Origin: an uncultured Methylococcaceae bacterium | GTDB taxonomy: Bacteria; Pseudomonadota; Gammaproteobacteria; Methylococcales; Methylomonadaceae | Length of the DNA stretch: 7,150 nucleotides | Assembly: GCA_913009515.1 (NCBI GenBank) | Contig: CAJVYO010000088.1 | Span: 1 to 7,150 of the forward strand | Reading direction: 5' to 3' | Part shown: in pieces, positions 1 to 5,368 of the stretch | Numbering within the stretch: the first letter of the stretch is position 1 | How the letters are laid out: each line of letters starts with the position of its first letter | Program-made: the position numbers and the translations under genes | Notes under the pieces: model-generated | Databases searched by the model: none | The model's input: the letters and a program-made list of their open reading frames with translations, nothing else | What the model was told of the DNA's origin: nothing

Positions 1-174
1 TGATATATAAGGGCTGTAGAGGTCAAGAAAAAAACCGATGAGCAAATCAAGCGTATCGATAAAAAATTAAAAAGTATTGGTATTCAGCTGGGTAATATAT
101 CTAAAAACCAAGGGGATATTGCAGAATATTTTTTTATAATAAACCCAATCCACTTAGAGATACGTAGTTTTTAA
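1..174 (+). pseudogene. Broken 3' remnant of a coiled-coil protein with an NQGD-x-AE motif
   Basis: Frame 1 is open from base 4 to a TAA at 172-174, preceded by TGA at 1-3, and contains no ATG, GTG or TTG start. It encodes about 56 residues. The first half is charged and helix-like (KKKTDEQIKRIDKKLKSIG), followed by a GNISKNQGDIAEYFF stretch. That layout, a repeated T-D-x-Q-x-K coiled coil and then G-N-x-x-x-N-Q-G-x-x-AE-x-FF, is what I recall from a common family of bacterial hypothetical proteins in which a nuclease-like domain follows the motif. Here the frame runs into unrelated residues and stops 13 codons after the FF, so the downstream domain is missing. I read this as a decayed or truncated gene; the family assignment is from memory and the left part lies outside the window. 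Confidence 0.5.
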
Positions 175-187
175 AAATGCGATATTA

Positions 188-247
188 GGGCGTAGGCTTT
201 AGCCTACTATTTTAAAAATAGACTAAAATATATGCTCCCAATAAAAA
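188..247 (+). repeat. Hairpin-headed intergenic repeat, copy 1
   Basis: This is about 60 bp starting GGGCGTAGGCTTTAGCCTAC and ending in TCCCAATAAAAA. Its first part is a dyad (GTAGGCT, TT, AGCCTAC at 192-207), directly followed by a second perfect AT-rich dyad (CTATTTT, A, AAAATAG at 207-221). By hand alignment it matches the reverse complement of 4031-4088 at about 50 of 61 columns with three single-base gaps. It carries no coding sequence. It could be a REP-like or MITE-like element, but no transposase or target duplication is visible. Confidence 0.7.
192..213 (+). terminator. Possible intrinsic terminator formed by repeat copy 1
   Basis: A 7-bp stem (GTAGGCT/AGCCTAC, 2-nt gap, or 6 bp with a TTTA loop) is followed at once by TATTTT. 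It lies 18 bp after the stop of the decayed upstream frame and points the same way. The U-tract is short and interrupted, so activity is uncertain. Confidence 0.35.
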
Positions 248-270
248 ATATTATATTTTATATCGATGGC

Positions 271-302
271 GTTTATTTACGGCATGGTGATTATAAATAA
301 AC
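271..302. repeat. Inverted repeat with 9-bp arms upstream of gmd
   Basis: GTTTATTTA (271-279) is exactly complementary to TAAATAAAC (294-302) across a 14-nt spacer. It could be a regulator site or an mRNA hairpin in the gmd leader. The sequence is so AT-rich that chance dyads are expected, so function is only a possibility. Confidence 0.35.
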
Positions 303-307
303 ATATA

Positions 308-351
308 TTATATTAATACTACAATATAATTTATATTAATACTATAATATA
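308..351 (+). repeat. Tandem 21-bp direct repeat, 23-bp period, in the gmd promoter region
   Basis: Bases 308-328 and 331-351 match at 20 of 21 positions; the only difference is C322 versus T345. Each unit is itself a dyad: TTATATT then AATATAA (308-314/323-329), and TTATATT then AATATAG (331-337/346-352). Two in-phase dyads about two helical turns apart, 25 bp before the gmd start codon, look like tandem sites for a dimeric regulator. The alternative is simple AT-rich slippage. Confidence 0.6.
325..348 (+). promoter_or_regulatory. Candidate -10 boxes for the gmd operon
   Basis: Two perfect TATAAT hexamers occur at 325-330 and 343-348. Neither has a recognisable TTGACA-like hexamer 16-18 bp upstream or an extended TG motif, so either may depend on an activator or be a chance hit in AT-rich DNA. 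The second would put transcription start near 355. The gmd Shine-Dalgarno (AAAAGGA, 363-369) is 7 nt from the ATG. Confidence 0.35.
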
Positions 352-376
352 GACTATTTTTTAAAAGGATTAAATA

Positions 377-1498
377 ATGAAAAAAGTTGCTTTAATTACA
401 GGGGTTACAGGTCAAGATGGTTCTTATCTTGCGGAATTTTTACTGGAAAAAGGCTATGTAGTACATGGTATTAAGCGGCGAGCTTCCTCATTTAATACTC
501 AACGAGTTGATCATATTTATCAAGATCCACATGTAGATAATAAGAACTTTGTTTTACATTATGGAGATTTATCTGATAGTTCTAATTTAACACGCATTAT
601 TCAGCAAGTTCAACCGGATGAAGTTTATAACTTAGGCGCTCAAAGTCATGTGGCGGTGTCTTTTGAATCACCAGAATATACTGCTGATATTGATGGTATG
701 GGAACCTTGCGTATTTTAGAGGCGATTCGTTTATTAGGCTTAGAAAAGAAAACTAAGTTTTATCAGGCTTCGACCTCTGAATTGTATGGCGAAGTGCAGG
801 AAACACCGCAAACAGAAACCACACCTTTTTATCCGCGCTCACCTTATGCCGCCGCTAAATTATATGCGTATTGGATTACGGTAAATTATCGTGAATCTTA
901 TGATATGTTTGCCTGTAATGGTATTTTATTCAATCACGAATCACCGCGTCGAGGTGAAACCTTTGTTACCCGTAAAATTACCCGTGGATTGTCTAATATT
1001 GCTCAGGGCTTAGAAGACTGTTTATATATGGGCAATATGGATGCGTTGCGTGATTGGGGACATGCGAAAGATTATGTGCGCATGCAGTGGATGATGTTAC
1101 AACAAGACACCCCTGAAGATTTTGTGATTGCTACTGGGGTGCAATATTCAGTGCGTCAATTTATTCAGTGGTCGGCAAATGAATTAGGTATTCAATTACG
1201 TTTTGAAGGCACGGGTTTAAATGAAAAAGGCATTGTTGACTCAATTACAGGTAATGATGCACCGGCGTTGAAAGTAGGCGATGTGCTAATACAAATTGAT
1301 TCGCGTTATTTTCGTCCTGCTGAAGTAGAAACTTTGTTGGGTGATCCGAGTAAAGCTAAAAAAATATTGGGCTGGACACCAGAGATTACCGTGCAAGAAA
1401 TGTGTGCAGAAATGGTACTTGAAGATTTAAAAAGTGCTAAACGTCATGCCTTATTAAAATTACATGGCTATGAGCTTCCTGTTTCACTAGAAAACTAA
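377..1498 (+). CDS. gmd: GDP-mannose 4,6-dehydratase
   Basis: Cytoplasmic NADP-dependent enzyme that converts GDP-D-mannose to GDP-4-keto-6-deoxy-D-mannose, the first committed step to GDP-L-fucose and related deoxysugars. The 373 residues equal the length of E. coli Gmd. The Rossmann motif G-x-x-G-x-x-G is at 9-15 (GVTGQDG). The short-chain dehydrogenase/reductase catalytic set is complete: T133 and E135 in the ASTSELYG stretch, and Y157-x3-K161. The NHESPRRGETFVTRKITR block typical of Gmd follows at about 186-203, and RYFRPAEVETLLGDPSKA lies near the C-terminus. AAAAGGA sits 7 nt upstream of the ATG. It is the first gene of the sugar operon, and fcl starts 19 bp after its stop. Nothing suggests damage. 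Mannose-6-phosphate isomerase, phosphomannomutase and GDP-mannose pyrophosphorylase are not in the window, so GDP-mannose must come from genes elsewhere. Confidence 0.97.
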   Translation: MKKVALITGVTGQDGSYLAEFLLEKGYVVHGIKRRASSFNTQRVDHIYQDPHVDNKNFVLHYGDLSDSSNLTRIIQQVQPDEVYNLGAQSHVAVSFESPEYTADIDGMGTLRILEAIRLLGLEKKTKFYQASTSELYGEVQETPQTETTPFYPRSPYAAAKLYAYWITVNYRESYDMFACNGILFNHESPRRGETFVTRKITRGLSNIAQGLEDCLYMGNMDALRDWGHAKDYVRMQWMMLQQDTPEDFVIATGVQYSVRQFIQWSANELGIQLRFEGTGLNEKGIVDSITGNDAPALKVGDVLIQIDSRYFRPAEVETLLGDPSKAKKILGWTPEITVQEMCAEMVLEDLKSAKRHALLKLHGYELPVSLEN

Positions 1499-1517
1499 TA
1501 ATCTTTCGGAGATTTTA

Positions 1518-2483
1518 ATGAGCAAGCAAAGAATATATATTGCAGGACACCGTGGCATGGTCGGACGTGCTATCAGCCAACAATTGCAGGCCAAAAATAA
1601 TGTTGAAATTATCAGTCGTACCCATGCTGAATTAGAATTAACCAATCAACAAGCGGTACATGATTTCTTTCAACAACAAAAAATCGATCAGGTCTATTTA
1701 GCCGCTGCAAAAGTCGGGGGCATTCATGCGAATAATGAATACCCTGCTGAGTTTATTTATGAAAATTTAATGGTTGAGGCGAATATTATTCACGCCGCCC
1801 ATCAACATAATATACAAAAACTATTATTTTTAGGCTCTTCCTGTATTTATCCTAAATTAGCACAACAACCGATGGCAGAATCTGAGTTATTACAAGGCTC
1901 ACTTGAAGCGACTAATGAACCTTATGCAATTGCTAAAATTGCAGGCATTAAGTTATGTGAAAGTTATAATCGCCAGTATGGCCGTGATTATCGTAGTGTG
2001 ATGCCCACTAATTTATATGGCGATAATGATAATTTCCATCCTGAAAATTCACACGTTATTCCGGCTCTTATGCGTCGATTTCATGAGGCTACTTTAAATA
2101 ATGAAGCCAGTGTCACCGTTTGGGGGTCAGGAAAACCCATGCGGGAATTTTTGCATGTAGATGATATGGCAAAGGCTTGTGTTCATGTTATGAATTTAGA
2201 TGACTCATTATATCAAACGCATACTGAGGCGATGTCGTCTCATATTAATGTCGGGTCAGGGGTAGATTGCACCATCAAAGAATTAGCTGAAACTATCGCT
2301 AAAGTAACCGGCTTTTCTGGCAAGGTCTTATTTGATGCGAGTAAACCTGATGGCACACCGAGAAAATTATTAAATATCAATCGCCTAAAAAGCTTGGGAT
2401 GGCAACCTGAAACTATATTAGAAGCGGGACTGAAAAAAACATATCAATGGTTTATCGCAAACCACGCTAATATTAGGCAGTAA
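1518..2483 (+). CDS. fcl: GDP-L-fucose synthase (GDP-4-keto-6-deoxymannose 3,5-epimerase/4-reductase)
   Basis: Also called wcaG. It takes the Gmd product through 3,5-epimerisation and NADPH-dependent 4-reduction to GDP-L-fucose in the cytoplasm. The 321 residues equal E. coli Fcl. The cofactor motif G10-x-x-G13-x-x-G16 (GHRGMVG) opens the Rossmann fold. The catalytic residues known from E. coli are all at the same positions: S107 and C109 in GSSCIYPK, Y136-x3-K140 in PYAIAK, and H179 in NSHVIPAL. The blocks VYLAAAKVGGI, SYNRQYGRDYRSVMPTNLYG and GSGKPMREFLHVDDMA are strongly conserved. CGGAGA at 1507-1512 is 5 nt from the ATG. It follows gmd directly and precedes galE by 3 bp, so the three genes are almost certainly one transcript. 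With gmd it forms a complete GDP-mannose to GDP-fucose pathway. Confidence 0.97.
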   Translation: MSKQRIYIAGHRGMVGRAISQQLQAKNNVEIISRTHAELELTNQQAVHDFFQQQKIDQVYLAAAKVGGIHANNEYPAEFIYENLMVEANIIHAAHQHNIQKLLFLGSSCIYPKLAQQPMAESELLQGSLEATNEPYAIAKIAGIKLCESYNRQYGRDYRSVMPTNLYGDNDNFHPENSHVIPALMRRFHEATLNNEASVTVWGSGKPMREFLHVDDMAKACVHVMNLDDSLYQTHTEAMSSHINVGSGVDCTIKELAETIAKVTGFSGKVLFDASKPDGTPRKLLNINRLKSLGWQPETILEAGLKKTYQWFIANHANIRQ

Positions 2484-2486
2484 TTT

Positions 2487-3533
2487 ATGCAGCATATATT
2501 AGTAACAGGTGGGGCGGGCTATATCGGCAGTCATGCCTGTTTAGCTTTATTAGAGGCAGGCTATCATGTGGTCGTGATTGATAATTTATCTAACAGCAAA
2601 CTTGAGTCGTTAAACCGGGTGCAGCAATTGTGTGGGCGGTCGTTAATTTTTATTGAGGGCAATATCTGCGATAAAGCCGTTTTAACAGCACTATTTAAAA
2701 CTCATTCTATTGATGCGGTCATGCATTTTGCAGGTTTAAAAGCCGTCGGTGAGTCCTGTGAGCAGCCGTTAAAATATTATCATAATAATGTCTATGGCTC
2801 ATTAGTTTTAACCGCTGCAATGGCGGCGGCTGGTGTTAAGCGTTTAATTTTTAGCTCTTCTGCAACCGTGTATGGTGAACCTAAGACTGTTAAATACACT
2901 GAAACATTACCCGTTTATGGTGCGACTAATCCTTATGGTAAATCAAAAGCCATGGTGGAAGAAATCTTGCAGGATTTAGCCAGTGCTGATAAAGCGGCTA
3001 ATTTGGACAATCCGTGGAAAATTTGTTTATTGCGTTATTTTAATCCTATTGGAGCCCACGAAAGTGGTTTAATCGGCGAAGACCCGAATGGAATCCCCAA
3101 TAATTTAATCCCTTATGTTTCCCAAGTGGCTGTCGGCAAATTAAAACAATTATCTGTTTTTGGTGATAATTATCCAACCGTTGATGGCACCGGTGTTAGG
3201 GATTATATTCATGTAGTGGATTTAGTGAAAGGACATTTAGCGGCACTGAATCAACTGATGCAAACTGAGTTTACACAAGGTTGTAAGGCTTATAATCTCG
3301 GAGCTGGCAAAGGTGTTAGTGTATTGGAAATCATCACGGCTTTTGAACGTATCACCGCGAAAAAGATTAATTATAAAATAGTTGAACGACGTTTGGGAGA
3401 TATTGCAGAATGTTATGCTGACCCAACGCTCGCCTTAAAAGAATTAAACTGGCAAACTGAAAAAAACTTAGATGAGATGGTTGAAGATACTTGGCGCTGG
3501 CAATGCAAAAATCCACAAGGCTATATATCCTAA
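2487..3533 (+). CDS. galE: UDP-glucose 4-epimerase, probably also acting on UDP-GlcNAc
   Basis: NAD-dependent epimerase that interconverts UDP-glucose and UDP-galactose. The 348 residues are close to the family norm (338 in E. coli). Visible motifs are GGAGYIGS at 8-15 for NAD binding, S125 in SSSATVYG, Y150-x3-K154 in NPYGKSK, NPIGAHESGLIGEDP at 186-200, and TGVRDYIHVVDLVKGH at 235-250. The C-terminal RR-x-GD stretch reads RRLGDIAECYADP (301-313), so C309 aligns with Tyr299 of E. coli GalE and with Cys307 of human GALE. In characterised enzymes a small residue here lets the pocket accept UDP-N-acetylhexosamines, so dual UDP-Gal/UDP-GalNAc activity is a reasonable inference. The start is 3 bp after the fcl stop; a weak AGG at 2475-2477 inside fcl is its best ribosome-binding site, which suggests translational coupling. 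Confidence 0.95.
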   Translation: MQHILVTGGAGYIGSHACLALLEAGYHVVVIDNLSNSKLESLNRVQQLCGRSLIFIEGNICDKAVLTALFKTHSIDAVMHFAGLKAVGESCEQPLKYYHNNVYGSLVLTAAMAAAGVKRLIFSSSATVYGEPKTVKYTETLPVYGATNPYGKSKAMVEEILQDLASADKAANLDNPWKICLLRYFNPIGAHESGLIGEDPNGIPNNLIPYVSQVAVGKLKQLSVFGDNYPTVDGTGVRDYIHVVDLVKGHLAALNQLMQTEFTQGCKAYNLGAGKGVSVLEIITAFERITAKKINYKIVERRLGDIAECYADPTLALKELNWQTEKNLDEMVEDTWRWQCKNPQGYIS

Positions 3534-3575
3534 TAATGCACTCTTTTCATTATCTTATCAATACGCTTATTAATT

Positions 3576-3992
3576 ATGACCATTGAAGAAAGCTCACTAC
3601 TGAAAGACCCTGTCATTAAAGAACTTTTAACTAAAATTCCTGACGGTTTTGATATTAATTTTAACGACAACCAATTACAAGGTTTGAAAATTGCTTTAGC
3701 TAACCGTACTTGGCGTTCACATCCCATTGATTTTAGAAATAGTATTGGTTTATTGACCTGGCGATATTATTTTGTTTTTATTGCAGGACGTGATTTTCGT
3801 ACCTCTCGCAAACAAAGTCGCCCACTTTTTAAATTTACCGAAGCCATCTTTTTAAGTCTATTATTAATTTTTATAGGCTTATTTGGCATATTAATTGTCT
3901 ATTTAATCAAATCGGCATTAGGTATTGATATTTTTCCTAATTTTTCTTTTGGTGTCTGGGGATGGTTTAAAGGTGTGTTTTTAGCTGGATAA
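3576..3992 (+). CDS. Small membrane-anchored protein of unknown function
   Basis: 138 residues. A hydrophilic N-terminal half (1-55) is followed by a conserved-looking arginine/aromatic block, RTWRSHPIDFRNSIGLLTWR at 44-63 and then YYFVFIAGRDFRT to 76, with a basic stretch at 72-86. One clear transmembrane helix spans about 88-113 (FLSLLLIFIGLFGILIVYLI) and a short aromatic tail follows. I recall an R-x-W-x-x-HP-x-D-x-R ... YY-x-x-x-x-AG pattern from uncharacterised bacterial proteins but cannot name a family. It is the last gene of the sugar operon, 42 bp after galE and immediately before a strong terminator, so cotranscription is likely. ATG 3576 is the only ATG after the in-frame TAA at 3534-3536, yet no Shine-Dalgarno is visible. 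A membrane role linked to polysaccharide export is possible but has no direct support. Confidence 0.8.
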   Translation: MTIEESSLLKDPVIKELLTKIPDGFDINFNDNQLQGLKIALANRTWRSHPIDFRNSIGLLTWRYYFVFIAGRDFRTSRKQSRPLFKFTEAIFLSLLLIFIGLFGILIVYLIKSALGIDIFPNFSFGVWGWFKGVFLAG

Positions 3993-4036
3993 TAAGGGTG
4001 GATTGCCTTGCAGCACATCCACCTTATAGTTTTTTT
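3992..4036 (+). terminator. Intrinsic terminator of the gmd-fcl-galE operon
   Basis: The left arm ATAA plus GGTGGAT (3992-4003, with one bulged G at 3996) pairs with ATCCACCTTAT (4017-4027) across a 13-nt loop, followed by AG and seven T residues (4030-4036). The stem overlaps the last base of the preceding stop codon. This is the clearest terminator in the window. Confidence 0.88.
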
Positions 4037-4088
4037 GGGAACTTAGACTTTAATCTGATATTAAAAATATAGGCTGAAGCCTACGCCC
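4031..4088 (-). repeat. Hairpin-headed intergenic repeat, copy 2 (inverted)
   Basis: Read on the minus strand, this begins GGGCGTAGGCTTCAGCCTA and ends with TTCCCAAAAAAA. It aligns with 188-247 along its length, about 50 of 61 columns by hand, in inverted orientation. Its far end overlaps the T-run of the operon terminator. It lies in the gap between two convergent genes and has no coding content. Confidence 0.7.
4063..4083 (-). terminator. Possible terminator of the minus-strand membrane protein gene
   Basis: On the minus strand, TAGGCT and AGCCTA pair around a 2-nt gap (or 5 bp with a TTCA loop) and are followed by TATTTTT. It lies 44-64 bp past the stop of the minus-strand gene. As in copy 1, the repeat hairpin points away from its neighbouring upstream gene. 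The stem is short, so confidence is modest. Confidence 0.4.
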
Positions 4089-4089
4089 C

Positions 4090-4110
4090 AAATTATCTCT
4101 GATAATTTTT
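4090..4110 (+). terminator. AT-rich hairpin with T-tract between convergent genes
   Basis: AAATTATC (4090-4097) pairs with GATAATTT (4101-4108) across a TCT loop, and the T-run extends to 4110. The 8-bp stem has only one G-C pair, so it is weak. It could act as a backup for plus-strand transcripts and, since its minus-strand left arm is preceded by A residues, contribute to termination in both directions. Confidence 0.3.
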
Positions 4111-4126
4111 TATATGTACCTAATGG

Positions 4127-4879
4127 CTACAAAGAATCACTTAATTTACGTTGATAAAAAGGCCATTTTTCAACGTGTAAATATTTCCGAATCGGGGATT
4201 TAATAACCGACACACATAACGCGATTGAAAATAAACACCATACCGCTGAAAATTCATTCGGATCATCAGTAAATACATCTGAAATAAATGGACCGATTAA
4301 ATAATGAAAGCCAACAAAGCGCCATGAACCATAAATCAGCGGCAAATAAAAGGCAACTAAAATATACACAAAACCATGCAAGCCCCATTCAAAACCGGGT
4401 AGCCATGATACTGGATCAGACATAATTCCGTTTAACGGCATTTGCCATGCAATATGCCACGCACCTGATACCGAACAAATTTGTTCACCACAAAAGCCTT
4501 CTTGACCAATATTACATAAACCAGCCCACGCAAAAGGCATCATTTTAACTAACATTGCCAAAGCTGCCATCGCACTAAAGGTATAAACTAAAGTTCTGAT
4601 TTTTAATTTAACACTTTCAGGAATAAAATACATCGCCACCATATTGACAAAAAATGGCTGGAAGGCGATATGGATATAACCAAAGAGGGTTAATATCTGA
4701 TTTTGCGGCGAAGCACAATCATCAATATAGACATAGGTTGCCGCCTGTAATAATTCCATCAACGCAAAATACGTTAAAGGAATCCATAATTCTTTAGACT
4801 CCCCTTTTATTGCCACATAGGCTGCCGTCCCTAACCCCACTGCCGCTAACACAGCGGATGCTTCACCACTCCAACACAT
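4127..4879 (-). CDS. Polytopic membrane protein of the MCWS-start uncharacterised family
   Basis: 250 residues beginning MCWSGEAS, the hallmark of a family of bacterial integral membrane proteins of unknown function; I believe it is catalogued as DUF5765 or the related DUF6629, but I am not sure of the number. About six to seven hydrophobic segments are visible, near 6-24, 31-52, 62-86, 96-113, 165-187, 190-200 and 211-227. Conserved-looking polar features lie in or near them: E42 in MELLQA, H70 in HIAFQPFFVN, a Cys-rich loop (C122, C130, C135), WHIAWQMPLNG at 141-151, FHYLIGP at 191-197 and DDPNEFSAVWCL at 205-216. Seven cysteines and several membrane histidines could bind metal or haem, but that is speculation. 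The start is well supported: AAGGGG (4885-4890 on the complement) lies 5 nt upstream. The gene stands alone, convergent with the sugar operon and divergent from the toxin-antitoxin pair. Confidence 0.9.
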   Translation of the reverse strand: MCWSGEASAVLAAVGLGTAAYVAIKGESKELWIPLTYFALMELLQAATYVYIDDCASPQNQILTLFGYIHIAFQPFFVNMVAMYFIPESVKLKIRTLVYTFSAMAALAMLVKMMPFAWAGLCNIGQEGFCGEQICSVSGAWHIAWQMPLNGIMSDPVSWLPGFEWGLHGFVYILVAFYLPLIYGSWRFVGFHYLIGPFISDVFTDDPNEFSAVWCLFSIALCVSVIKSPIRKYLHVEKWPFYQRKLSDSL

Positions 4880-4912
4880 AGATTCCCCTTAAAATTTAAT
4901 ATTATTATCGTT

Positions 4913-4934
4913 ATTATAAATTGGGTCGATTATA
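4913..4934 (-). promoter_or_regulatory. Candidate -10 elements for the minus-strand membrane protein gene
   Basis: On the complement, perfect TATAAT hexamers lie at 4934-4929 and 4918-4913, 50 and 34 bp upstream of the start codon. No good -35 hexamer sits at 16-18 bp from either, so this rests on the -10 match and position alone. Confidence 0.35.
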
Positions 4935-5040
4935 CCTTAGTGCGTGTTTTAAGCGGGGCTAAAATACTAAAATGGCTTATCCGACTTTCCACCTAAGCGA
5001 GAAAGCCCAATTAGCAATTGATTGGAGTGAATTATCTAAT

Positions 5041-5069
5041 TTGCGTATATTCAATAGCTACACTATACT
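5041..5069 (+). promoter_or_regulatory. Promoter of the toxin-antitoxin operon
   Basis: TTGCGT (5041-5046, matching the TTG half of the -35 consensus) and TATACT (5064-5069, five of six to TATAAT) are separated by exactly 17 bp. Transcription would start near 5076, inside the palindrome described next. This spacing and placement make it the best sigma-70-like promoter in the window. Confidence 0.65.
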
Positions 5070-5092
5070 TGTGTGGTTAATTACTACACAAG
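5068..5092 (+). promoter_or_regulatory. Probable TacA autoregulatory operator (25-bp near-palindrome)
   Basis: CTTGTGT (5068-5074) is perfectly complementary to ACACAAG (5086-5092), and inner bases add further symmetry (GGTTA opposite TTACT), so 10 of 12 position pairs are complementary around a central A at 5080. It begins inside the -10 box, covers the predicted transcription start and ends inside the AAGGA Shine-Dalgarno (5090-5094). DUF1778 ribbon-helix-helix antitoxins with GNAT toxins are known to repress their own operons by binding palindromes in this position. Confidence 0.75.
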
Positions 5093-5101
5093 GATATTAG
5101 C

Positions 5102-5368
5102 ATGGCCATTAAAACAGCGGCTATTAATATGAGAGTTGAACCTTCTGTTCGAAATATTATTGATGCAGCCGCAAATTTATTAAAAATTGATCGTACTGTC
5201 TTTATTCAGCAAGCCGCATTGAATCAGGCTCATGAAGTGATAGCCAATCAACGAGATTTTTTTCTTAATAAGAAAGCATTTGAAGCATTTGAACAGGCAT
5301 TGAATGAACCGCCTGTTGCTATTGAAGGTATGAGAAACCTGTTAAGTAGGTCGTCACCTTGGCAATAA
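5102..5368 (+). CDS. tacA: DUF1778 ribbon-helix-helix antitoxin (TacA-like)
   Basis: 88-residue antitoxin. Residues 5-45 (TAAINMRVEPSVRNIIDAAA and onward) form a ribbon-helix-helix: a short beta strand for DNA contact, then two helices, with the M-R-V-x-P-x-x-R and I-D-R-T-x-F pattern of DUF1778. The C-terminal part (QRDFFLNKKAFEAFEQALNE, 50-69, then NLLSRSSPW) is the tail that wraps and neutralises the GNAT toxin in characterised TacA proteins. AAGGA (5090-5094) is 7 nt from the ATG. Its last 10 bp overlap the toxin gene, the usual arrangement for tight coupling. The expected roles are neutralising the toxin and, as a dimer, repressing the operon at 5068-5092, probably with toxin-dependent conditional cooperativity. 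Everything needed for function appears intact. Confidence 0.93.
   Translation: MAIKTAAINMRVEPSVRNIIDAAANLLKIDRTVFIQQAALNQAHEVIANQRDFFLNKKAFEAFEQALNEPPVAIEGMRNLLSRSSPWQ

Noticed and set aside
232..300. 22-codon frame starting MLPIKNIIFYIDG
   Set aside because: Begins inside the 60-bp repeat, has no Shine-Dalgarno, and is too short to assign. It could be a gene stub but nothing supports it.
3536..3586. 16-codon frame between galE and the next gene, overlapping that gene's ATG
   Set aside because: Considered as a coupling leader, but it has no ribosome-binding site and such short frames are expected by chance.
3530..3727. 65-residue minus-strand open frame overlapping the end of galE and the small membrane protein gene
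   Set aside because: Lies antisense to the start of a better-supported gene, has no family-like motif, and its composition fits a shadow frame.
5007..5025. Partial dyad CCAAT...ATTGG upstream of the TacAT promoter as a second operator
   Set aside because: Only the five outer base pairs and one inner pair are complementary, and it does not resemble the 5068-5092 site.
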